A stretch of DNA of 5,071 nucleotides from an uncultured Prevotella sp. (GTDB lineage Bacteria > Bacteroidota > Bacteroidia > Bacteroidales > Bacteroidaceae), in assembly GCA_905372445.1 (NCBI GenBank), contig CAJPPF010000160.1:1-5071 (forward strand), given 5' to 3'. The position numbers and the translations under genes are program-made. The notes under the pieces are model-generated. The model was given only the letters and a program-made list of their open reading frames with translations, made no database searches and was not told the DNA's origin. Below are positions 1 through 5,071 of the stretch, in pieces. Position 1 is the stretch's first letter, and each line of letters starts with the position of its first letter.

Positions 1-1
1 G

Positions 2-661
2 GTAACTTCTTTATTTTCAATAAGTTGTATTCTAAGAATTATCTTAAATTGCAAAAGCTTATCGGAAATCATTTTACCAGATGAAGTAACTTCAATCGGT
101 AAAAACTGTTTTGAGGGTTGTTCAAATGCAGAAACAATAATCTTATCTAAATCTTTGAAAGAAATACCAGAGAATGCATTTTCATATTGCGAAAGTATAA
201 CAGAGCTCGAAATTGTTTCTGGAATAACAAAGATTGATAATAAAGCCTTTATGTATTGTGAAGCTTTAGAAAAACTCACATTACCCGAATCTGTCATATC
301 TATTGGCACAATTGCTTTTACAGGAAGTATGCTAAAGAATATATACAATTATGCGACCAATCCTGCAGAATGCGGTAAAAAAGCTTTTGGCACAGATGAT
401 GATGAAGAAGTACCCGAAGGATGTAAATTGTATGTACCAAAAGGGACAAAATCAAAATATGAAACAGCAGATATATGGAGTAATTTCGAGATTGAAGAAT
501 TCAACACTACTGATATATCTTCAAACAAATCTCAAAATAATGATATAAAAGAAACAGCACGTTACAACATAAACGGACAAAAAATACAATCCAAGCAACG
601 CGGAATCAATATTATTAAAATGTCAGATGGACATATTTCCAAGATGAGCTATCCAAAATAA
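2..661 (+). CDS. BspA-like leucine-rich-repeat surface protein, C-terminal part (5' truncated by window)
   Basis: This frame is open from the window edge to TAA at 659-661, giving 219 residues of a longer protein. No ATG lies in frame near the left edge, so the start is probably outside the window; a TTG at 155 sits inside the repeats and is not a credible start. Four 23-residue LRR_5 (BspA/TpLRR) repeats occupy codons from nt 50 to 325, each with the pattern C-x-x-L/I-...-I/L-x-L-...-V/I-x-x-I-...-A/C-F. A typical BspA cap follows, with P-A-E-C-G-K-K-A-F, then L-Y-V-P-K-G-T and Y-E-T-A-D-I-W-S-N-F. The C-terminus carries a short tail, Y-N-I-N-G-Q-K-I then G-I-N-I-I-K-M-S-D-G, common on exported Prevotella proteins. 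Family members are secreted or surface proteins, often linked to adhesion; the ligand of this one cannot be inferred. A strong hairpin follows 21 bp downstream. Confidence 0.85.
   Translation, partial: VTSLFSISCILRIILNCKSLSEIILPDEVTSIGKNCFEGCSNAETIILSKSLKEIPENAFSYCESITELEIVSGITKIDNKAFMYCEALEKLTLPESVISIGTIAFTGSMLKNIYNYATNPAECGKKAFGTDDDEEVPEGCKLYVPKGTKSKYETADIWSNFEIEEFNTTDISSNKSQNNDIKETARYNINGQKIQSKQRGINIIKMSDGHISKMSYPK
50..325 (+). repeat. Four in-frame 69-bp LRR_5 repeat units
   Basis: The units begin at 50, 119, 188 and 257. Each starts with a Cys codon and encodes exactly 23 residues. Conserved hydrophobic positions recur in every unit, as does a phenylalanine two residues before the next unit's Cys (C-F-E-G, A-F-S-Y, A-F-M-Y, A-F-T-G). 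The nucleotide sequences have diverged strongly, so this is a protein-level repeat rather than a recent tandem duplication. The 48 bp before nt 50 do not fit the register. Confidence 0.8.
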
Positions 662-682
662 TTTAAATTCAACAAAATGCAG

Positions 683-741
683 AAAACTATTTTCATCTTT
701 CAAAACTACATGTTTTTGTTTTGAAAGATGAAAATAGTTTT
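683..741 (+). terminator. Long perfect hairpin, probable terminator of the LRR gene
   Basis: The 24 bases at 683-706 are the exact reverse complement of 718-741, with an 11-base loop (707-717, tacatgttttt). The hairpin starts 21 bp after the LRR stop codon and lies before the next promoter. The outer stem is AAAA paired with TTTT, so the right arm supplies only a four-T run and no separate T-tract follows. The position and length favour an intrinsic terminator. Because the next gene is on the same strand, there is no need for it to work in both directions. It could instead protect the mRNA 3' end. Confidence 0.75.
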
Positions 742-758
742 AAATAAGGCTCAGTAGG

Positions 759-778
759 AAAAAGGTGTGAATCTTTTT
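759..778. repeat. Short inverted repeat between terminator and promoter
   Basis: AAAAAG at 759-764 pairs with CTTTTT at 773-778 around the 8-base loop gtgtgaat. The symmetry continues through AGT (753-755, written gta/agt on the outer side) and ACT (779-781) if two unpaired bases (gg, 757-758) and an A are allowed. It lies upstream of the predicted rfbA start point, so it would act as DNA, or as a weak second hairpin for read-through transcripts. The stem is AT-rich and could arise by chance. Confidence 0.25.
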
Positions 779-795
779 ACTCATAAAGTATGAGT
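779..795. promoter_or_regulatory. 17-bp palindrome, candidate operator over the rfbA -33 region
   Basis: ACTCATA-AAG-TATGAGT has perfect 7-bp arms and a 3-bp spacer. Its right arm includes TATG (789-792), which lies 20 bp before the -7 box and is the best candidate for the -33 element. A protein bound here would cover the -33 contact. This placement is typical of an operator, but no regulator is encoded in the window and a single copy is weak evidence. Confidence 0.4.
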
Positions 796-820
796 CGTTC
801 TATTATTTTTATTATCTTTG
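789..820 (+). promoter_or_regulatory. Bacteroidota-type promoter for rfbA
   Basis: TATCTTTG at 813-820 matches the Bacteroidota -7 consensus TAnnTTTG at every fixed position. TATG at 789-792 matches three of four bases of the -33 TTTG element with a 20-bp spacer, within the usual range. Transcription would begin near 827, leaving a leader of about 25 nt before the ATG at 853. This argues against any start codon upstream of about 827, in particular the in-frame ATG at 790. Confidence 0.6.
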
Positions 821-852
821 CAGATATAAATTTAATACTCAAGAACTATATT

Positions 853-1728
853 ATGAAAGGAATTGTTTTAGCCGGCGGTTCAGGAACCCGCCTCTACCCT
901 ATTACAAAAGGAATCAGCAAGCAATTGATTCCTATATATGACAAACCTATGATCTATTATCCTATTTCTGTTCTCATGTTAGCAGGAATAAATGAAATAC
1001 TTATCATCTCTACTCCACACGATTTGCCAGGATTCCAACGTCTGTTAGGCGATGGTCATGAATTAGGCGTCACTTTCGAATATGCGGAGCAGCCTTCGCC
1101 TGACGGACTCGCACAAGCATTTATCATAGGCGAAAAATTTATCGGCAACGACTGTGTTTGTCTTGTTCTAGGTGATAACATATTCCACGGCAGCGGTTTT
1201 ACAGGACTTCTTCACGATAGTGTAAAAGCAGCAGAAGAAGAAGGAAAAGCCACAGTCTTCGGTTATTATGTTAATGATCCCGAACGATATGGCGTTGCAG
1301 AATTCGACAAGAATGGCAATTGTCTTAGCATTGAAGAGAAGCCTACAAATCCAAAAAGCAACTATGCTGTAGTAGGTCTGTATTTTTATCCGAATAACGT
1401 CGTTGAGATAGCAAAAAGAATCAAGCCAAGCAAACGCGGAGAATTGGAGATTACTTCTGTAAACCAAGAATATCTTTCAATAAACTCGCTAAAGGTACAA
1501 ACACTTCAAAGAGGTTTCACTTGGCTTGACACAGGCACACACGATAGTTTGTCAGAGGCAAGCACATATATAGAAGTGATAGAAAAGCGTCAAGGACTTA
1601 AGATTGCATGCCTTGAGGAAATTGCCTACAAACAAGGGTGGATTTCCGGGCAACAACTTATCGAAGATGCACAGCCTATGGTAAAAAACGAATATGGCAA
1701 ATATCTCTTACGTCTTATTGAAGAATAA
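853..1728 (+). CDS. rfbA: Glucose-1-phosphate thymidylyltransferase (RmlA/RfbA)
   Basis: This enzyme joins dTTP and glucose-1-phosphate to give dTDP-glucose and pyrophosphate, the first step to dTDP-L-rhamnose and other dTDP-sugars for surface polysaccharides; it is cytosolic. The 291 residues match the usual RmlA length. The nucleotide-binding loop is A-G-G-S-G-T-R-L at residues 7-14, followed by K-Q-L-I-P-I-Y-D-K-P-M at 23-33. L-G-D-N-I-F-H-G at 106-113 holds the metal-binding Asp108. E-E-K-P (161-164), V-V-G-L-Y-F-Y (173-179), G-E-L-E-I-T (196-201) and W-L-D-T-G-T (224-229, second metal ligand Asp226) are also present. The ATG at 853 starts M-K-G-I-V-L-A-G-G, as family members do. An in-frame ATG at 790 would add 21 atypical residues and lies upstream of the predicted transcription start. 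No rfbB, rfbC or rfbD is in the window, so the rest of the pathway must be elsewhere. Confidence 0.96.
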   Translation: MKGIVLAGGSGTRLYPITKGISKQLIPIYDKPMIYYPISVLMLAGINEILIISTPHDLPGFQRLLGDGHELGVTFEYAEQPSPDGLAQAFIIGEKFIGNDCVCLVLGDNIFHGSGFTGLLHDSVKAAEEEGKATVFGYYVNDPERYGVAEFDKNGNCLSIEEKPTNPKSNYAVVGLYFYPNNVVEIAKRIKPSKRGELEITSVNQEYLSINSLKVQTLQRGFTWLDTGTHDSLSEASTYIEVIEKRQGLKIACLEEIAYKQGWISGQQLIEDAQPMVKNEYGKYLLRLIEE

Positions 1729-1760
1729 AAAATATCTGAAAAGGCATTGCTGTGCCGTTA

Positions 1761-1777
1761 AGTTCAAACAGTTCAAA
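1761..1777 (+). repeat. Two direct copies of AGTTCAAA upstream of the S41 gene
   Basis: AGTTCAAA occurs at 1761-1768 and again at 1770-1777, separated by one base (9-bp period), in the 70-bp gap between rfbA and the S41 peptidase. The copies end 21 bp before the ATG. They might be half-sites for a regulator or part of a poorly matched promoter, but the match is short and this gap has no convincing TAnnTTTG box. Confidence 0.25.
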
Positions 1778-1798
1778 TCTTCTTATAACCTTATTGTC

Positions 1799-3139
1799 AT
1801 GAATAGAATAACACTTCGTGGATTACTACTTATATTAGTAACAACTTCGCTATGTCACTCATACGCCCAAAAGCAGACTGTACCTATGTTGTCAAAAGAT
1901 GAAGCATGTGCTGATGTAGACTCTTTGCTGTACACCATATCAGAGGTTCACCCTAATATGTTTTCTACATGTAGGCAGGAAGAGTTGTTATCCCTTATAG
2001 AACATGAAAAGACAACAATGGCAGACTCTGTCAGTTCGGTAGAGCTTTATAAGAGGGTAGCTCCTATTGTAGCAAAGATTGGAGATGGGCATACATCATT
2101 ATGGTTTCCATATAATCAATATTTCTCTAAAGAGACTAAGCGCATGCCATTGTACATGAAAGCATCAACAGATCACAAACTGTATGTTGAGAGCTGTTTA
2201 GATGATCAGATACCTTATGGCTCGGAAATTCTTGAGATAAACGGGACGAGTAGTTCTGATATAGTGGCTGCCATGCTTAAATATGGCTGTGGGGAGAAAG
2301 AGTTTTTTCGTATAGAGCGTATTAATAATGATATGAAGGCACTGTTTGAGTTACTGTTCAAGGCTGATAAATATCATGTTGTATATCGTCTTAGCAACAA
2401 GCAGACACATTCTCTGACATTGCCCACAGCCAATTATGATGTATTGATAGCACGTATGCCACGCAGGCAAAAAGAGGAATCTTTGGTTCCGTATAGTTTT
2501 AGTATCAACAAGGACAAAACTGTAGCCATAATGGATTTCCAGACTTTCAGTGACCCTGACGGTATGGTTCATTTTGCAGACTCTATGTTTACAGTCTTGA
2601 AAGAGAACAACATCAAGAAACTTATTATTGACATCAGGAATAATGGTGGTGGAAATTCTAAAGTTGGAGATATCCTTCTCAGTTATATCTCTCCTTGTCC
2701 CTATGCACAAATGGGCAAAACCATTATTCGTGTGACACCGACAACGAATCGTCTTTCCCCAAATCATCAGATGCCACTCGGGTGGTTTTACTATGGTATG
2801 CCGGAAGACCAACTACAAACACCTGTATCTAAGGAACAGGGACATTTTGACGGTAAGGTGTATTTGCTGACCAGCCATCATACGTTTTCCTCGGCGAGTT
2901 CATTTGCATGGGCATTTAAGTACTTTGGCATGGGTGTCGTGATTGGTGAGGAGACTGGCGGAATGAATGTCAGTTACGGAGATATACTATCTTATCGTAT
3001 GCCAAATTCCGGACTGCAATGCAGTATCTCATTTAAGCGTTTTTGGTTGTATGGAGCAGACGAGACAAATATTCATGGCACACTACCAGATGTAACAGTT
3101 TCGACGGATAAAGCAATGAGTGTGGCATTAGGGATGTAA
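1799..3139 (+). CDS. Exported S41-family (C-terminal-processing/tricorn-like) serine peptidase
   Basis: This is a 446-residue S41-family peptidase; the substrate is unknown. Residues 1-23 form a signal peptide: basic start, hydrophobic core L-L-L-I-L-V, and likely cleavage after S-Y-A before Q24. Cys19 lacks a lipobox, so a periplasmic protein is more likely than a lipoprotein. An N-terminal helical region ends in G-D-G-H-T-S (95-100), followed by a PDZ-like segment (about 118-210). The core carries I-D-I-R-N-N-G-G-G-N (277-286), H-T-F-S-S-A-S-S-F-A (361-370), G-E-E-T-G-G-M-N (383-390) and G-T-L-P-D-V (427-432). By motif alignment Ser364 is the nucleophile, while the CtpA lysine position is Met389. 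A Ser364-His98-Glu422 triad is therefore inferred. The ATG at 1799 is chosen because it directly precedes the signal peptide; an upstream in-frame ATG at 1694 would overlap rfbA by 35 bp. It may be co-transcribed with rfbA, since no clear terminator separates them. Confidence 0.88.
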   Translation: MNRITLRGLLLILVTTSLCHSYAQKQTVPMLSKDEACADVDSLLYTISEVHPNMFSTCRQEELLSLIEHEKTTMADSVSSVELYKRVAPIVAKIGDGHTSLWFPYNQYFSKETKRMPLYMKASTDHKLYVESCLDDQIPYGSEILEINGTSSSDIVAAMLKYGCGEKEFFRIERINNDMKALFELLFKADKYHVVYRLSNKQTHSLTLPTANYDVLIARMPRRQKEESLVPYSFSINKDKTVAIMDFQTFSDPDGMVHFADSMFTVLKENNIKKLIIDIRNNGGGNSKVGDILLSYISPCPYAQMGKTIIRVTPTTNRLSPNHQMPLGWFYYGMPEDQLQTPVSKEQGHFDGKVYLLTSHHTFSSASSFAWAFKYFGMGVVIGEETGGMNVSYGDILSYRMPNSGLQCSISFKRFWLYGADETNIHGTLPDVTVSTDKAMSVALGM

Positions 3140-3198
3140 GAAATTGGAAGCACGTAAGAGAGAGACAACAAATAAATATTCAACAGTACTATTATACA
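3140..3198. other. Convergent intergenic gap, no clear terminator
   Basis: These 59 bp separate the ends of the plus-strand S41 gene and the minus-strand tatD gene. Only tiny symmetries such as AGTACT and AATATT are visible. Neither strand shows a GC-containing hairpin followed by a T-run, so how the two converging transcripts stop is not evident. Confidence 0.5.
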
Positions 3199-3969
3199 TT
3201 AATCTGCAAAGAAAATTCTGTTTACATTCTTATTTGTTGCTTGCTCCATTTCCTCAGGTGTCACTCCGTATGCCTCGGCAAGACATAGCATCACGTAGCG
3301 AACAAAGGCGCTCTCATTACGCTTGCCACGCATAGGTGTCGGAGCCATATAAGGCGAGTCTGTCTCAAGAACAATACGATCAAGTGGTACTGATTTTGGA
3401 AGAACAACTGGCAATGGACTTTTCTTAAAAGTGCTTACACCACCAATACCTAAAACAAAGCGGTCGAATTGTAGGAGTTGTTCAGCCTCCTTCTCATTAC
3501 CCGTAAAGCAATGGAACACACCTCCTGGAAGGTCTTTCTTATACTGACGAAGCAGGTTAATCATTTCATTCTGAGCCTTACGGCAGTGTATCATCAGCGG
3601 TAGGCGTGTCTCTACACTCCACTCAACCTGTATACGAAAGGCATCAAGTTGTTCACGTTCAAACTCACGCGACCAATAATAGTCTAACCCGACCTCACCG
3701 ATAGCGATAGGATTATTCTCATCAATAACAGTGCGTATAAGAGCAAGTTGTTTCTTATAGTCGGCTTTCACCTCTTCAGGGTGAAGTCCAAACATAGGAT
3801 ATGCATAGCTGGGATAAGCGTTGCAGACATTTAGCACCGAACGGCAGGAATTTAAATCAATGGCAGGAATAAAGACCTTCTCCACTCCTGCTTCTTTAGC
3901 ACGGGCTATAACATCGGTTAGGTCATCCTTAAATTCCTCAACATCAAGATGTGAATGGGTGTCAATCAT
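3199..3969 (-). CDS. TatD-family metal-dependent hydrolase (YcfH-like DNase)
   Basis: This 256-residue protein has the normal length of TatD-family enzymes, cytosolic TIM-barrel hydrolases of the amidohydrolase superfamily; E. coli TatD is a 3'-5' exonuclease. All expected metal-site residues are visible: H5 and H7 in D-T-H-S-H-L-D (3-9), E92 in I-G-E-V-G-L-D-Y (90-97), H128 in M-I-H-C-R (126-130), H153 in F-H-C-F-T-G (152-157) and D204 in E-T-D-S-P-Y (202-207). G-L-H-P (61-64) and R-G-K-R-N-E (214-219) are also typical. The ATG (3967-3969) immediately precedes I-D-T-H-S-H, the normal N-terminus. It lies 3 bp after the stop of the prenyl synthase gene, so the two are almost certainly co-transcribed and may be translationally coupled. 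The motifs do not decide between TatD, YcfH and YjjV subgroups, so no symbol is assigned. Confidence 0.95.
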   Translation of the reverse strand: MIDTHSHLDVEEFKDDLTDVIARAKEAGVEKVFIPAIDLNSCRSVLNVCNAYPSYAYPMFGLHPEEVKADYKKQLALIRTVIDENNPIAIGEVGLDYYWSREFEREQLDAFRIQVEWSVETRLPLMIHCRKAQNEMINLLRQYKKDLPGGVFHCFTGNEKEAEQLLQFDRFVLGIGGVSTFKKSPLPVVLPKSVPLDRIVLETDSPYMAPTPMRGKRNESAFVRYVMLCLAEAYGVTPEEMEQATNKNVNRIFFAD

Positions 3970-3972
3970 AGC

Positions 3973-4947
3973 TTATTTATCACGATGCATCATATTCAGA
4001 GCATACTGTCGAAGCAATGTCTTACGCTCGTCGTCAACAGAAACCATATCAAGATAGCCGACAGCCTTCTGATAAAACTCCTCCATCTTCTGATTTGCCA
4101 GTTTGTCGATACCCAGACGATTGTAGATATCTGTGACAGCAGTAACCTTTTCATTTCTATCAAACTGTTCGGCTGTAATCCAATGATCAAGTGCAATTTT
4201 ATCTTTCCCCTCAGCACGAAGTAGGGCATTTATGAGCATGTAGGTTTTCTTGTTGTTGCATATATCGCCACCGATAGCCTTTCCAAACACCAGCTCATCA
4301 CCATAGACATCCAAGAAGTCGTCCTGCAACTGAAAGGCAAGACCTATATACTCGCCGAAATGATAGAGATTCTCCTGGTCTTCTTTCGACGCTCCTGCCA
4401 GTATAGCACCTATCTTCATAGCACACGCAAGGAGGACACTGGTCTTCAGACGAATCATCTCTATATATTCCTCTTCACGAACATCATCACGACACTCAAA
4501 CTCCATATCATATTGTTGCCCCTCACCAATCTGAAGAGCCGTCTCTGTGAAACAAGAGAGAACTTCACGCAGTTTATCATCAGCACATTGAGCTATACGT
4601 TCATAAGCCAACACGAGCATCGAATCTCCCGAAAGAATAGCAGTATTATCATCCCATCTTTTATGAACCGTCGGACGTCCTCGGCGTACATCAGCCTTAT
4701 CCATAAGATCGTCGTGAAGCAATGTGTAGTTATGATATGTCTCAAGTCCACTCGCCGTCATAAGTATCGACTCCGGATCATCCTTATAAAGGTTGTAAGC
4801 AAGAAGCATCAATACCGGTCTTATTCGCTTGCCCCCTGCAGAGAGGACATACTCTACAGGTTCGTAGAGTGAATAAGGTTGGCGCTCGTAAGGTAGTTGA
4901 GCAATGAAATCATTTACAATTGTCCTGATTTCGTTCGTAGTTTTCAT
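3973..4947 (-). CDS. Polyprenyl diphosphate synthase, probably short chain (farnesyl/geranylgeranyl type)
   Basis: This 324-residue trans-prenyltransferase would condense isopentenyl diphosphate onto allylic diphosphates in the cytosol. Key motifs are G-G-K-R-I-R-P (38-44), the first Asp-rich motif D-D-L-M-D (79-83) followed by R-R-G (88-90), K-T (168-169), and the second Asp-rich motif F-Q-L-Q-D-D-F-L-D (205-213) with F-G-K (221-223). Tyr74 is five residues before the first Asp motif, and Thr75 follows. An aromatic residue at this position usually limits product to C15 or C20, whereas long-chain synthases such as IspB have a small residue there. The first motif is D-D-x-x-D, unlike the longer D-D-x-x-x-x-D of E. 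coli IspA, so the ispA symbol is not given. The ATG (4945-4947) gives a standard N-terminus and follows AT-rich sequence without a Shine-Dalgarno site. It is the first gene of the pair with tatD. Confidence 0.94.
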   Translation of the reverse strand: MKTTNEIRTIVNDFIAQLPYERQPYSLYEPVEYVLSAGGKRIRPVLMLLAYNLYKDDPESILMTASGLETYHNYTLLHDDLMDKADVRRGRPTVHKRWDDNTAILSGDSMLVLAYERIAQCADDKLREVLSCFTETALQIGEGQQYDMEFECRDDVREEEYIEMIRLKTSVLLACAMKIGAILAGASKEDQENLYHFGEYIGLAFQLQDDFLDVYGDELVFGKAIGGDICNNKKTYMLINALLRAEGKDKIALDHWITAEQFDRNEKVTAVTDIYNRLGIDKLANQKMEEFYQKAVGYLDMVSVDDERKTLLRQYALNMMHRDK

Positions 4948-5071
4948 ATTATCAGAGGTATTTCTTATAGAAAAATGGAACTGATATAGGAATGCTATAA
5001 AATTCCTCCTGCGGAAAGAGAGGTTTGTGAACCAAACTCTGCTAACTCGTTGTAATTAAATGTCCTATCAA
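4948..5071 (-). other. Leader of the prenyl synthase-tatD unit; possible 3' end of an upstream gene
   Basis: Reading the minus strand, no TAnnTTTG promoter box is seen before the prenyl synthase ATG. One frame is open from the window edge to TAG at 4995-4997 (24 codons, ending S-A-G-G-I-L), so it could be the tail of an upstream minus-strand gene with a 47-bp gap. Another frame, open from 5041 to TGA at 4952-4954, reads like protein (for example E-E-F-Y-S-I-P-I-S-V-P-F-F-Y) but is closed upstream by TAG at 5042-5044. Weak inverted repeats occur at 4988-5007 (AGGAAT/ATTCCT) and 5023-5037 (GTTTG/CAAAC). None is strong enough to name. Confidence 0.3.

Noticed and set aside
790..852. In-frame ATG at 790 extending rfbA by 21 residues
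   Set aside because: It lies upstream of the predicted transcription start (near 827), covers the promoter and palindrome, and adds residues absent from RmlA proteins.
1168..1467. Minus-strand open frame inside rfbA
   Set aside because: It is antisense to a well-conserved enzyme, and its translation is rich in Cys, Phe and Ile without any recognisable domain.
1743..1756. GGCA-ttgctg-TGCC hairpin after rfbA as a terminator
   Set aside because: The stem has only four base pairs and no T-run follows, so it is too weak to call.
1694..1798. In-frame ATG at 1694 extending the S41 peptidase by 35 residues
   Set aside because: It overlaps the end of rfbA and would bury the signal peptide behind a lysine-rich segment; the ATG at 1799 gives a normal signal peptide.
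2351..2812. Minus-strand open frame inside the S41 gene
   Set aside because: It is antisense to the conserved peptidase core and shows no domain or start context of its own.
3144..3335. Short plus-strand open frame between S41 and tatD
   Set aside because: Most of it overlaps the conserved C-terminal part of tatD on the other strand, and no promoter or start context supports it.
4360..4872. Plus-strand open frame of 170 codons inside the prenyl synthase gene
   Set aside because: It lies opposite both Asp-rich motif regions of a clear enzyme, and its own translation is low in Gly, rich in Ser, Thr and Ile, and resembles no protein family.
5005..5010. AGGAGG (minus strand) as a ribosome binding site
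   Set aside because: It is about 58 bp from the prenyl synthase ATG with no start codon at proper spacing, and Bacteroidota rarely depend on such sites.

Overview
The window looks like chromosomal DNA from a Bacteroidota species, most probably Prevotella or a close relative. Three things point there: a BspA-type leucine-rich-repeat (LRR) protein with the short C-terminal tail common in Prevotella surface proteins, a promoter that fits the Bacteroidota -7 consensus TAnnTTTG, and AT-rich start regions without Shine-Dalgarno sequences. The genus is inferred from these traits, not from a database match.

Left part (1-852): the 3' end of a plus-strand BspA-like LRR gene occupies 2-661. It is followed by a perfect 24-bp inverted repeat (683-741) that probably ends its transcript. 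A 17-bp palindrome (779-795) then overlaps the -33 region of a good Bacteroidota promoter (-7 box at 813-820).

Middle (853-3139): rfbA/rmlA (853-1728) encodes glucose-1-phosphate thymidylyltransferase, the first enzyme of dTDP-sugar synthesis. After 70 bp comes an exported S41-family serine peptidase (1799-3139). Its motifs suggest the Ser-His-Glu (tricorn/CPAF-like) catalytic arrangement rather than the Ser-Lys dyad of CtpA. The two genes share a strand but have no obvious functional link.

Right part (3199-4947, minus strand): a short-chain polyprenyl diphosphate synthase (3973-4947) is followed after 3 bp by a TatD-family metal-dependent hydrolase (3199-3969). They look like a two-gene transcription unit converging on the S41 gene. 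The last 124 bp (4948-5071) are the leader of this unit and may hold the 3' end of another minus-strand gene.

All five main genes belong to known families. I found no CRISPR array, RNA gene, mobile element or candidate new multi-gene system. The points most worth a second look are the palindrome on the rfbA promoter, the catalytic class of the S41 peptidase, and the disturbed 5' edge of the LRR array.
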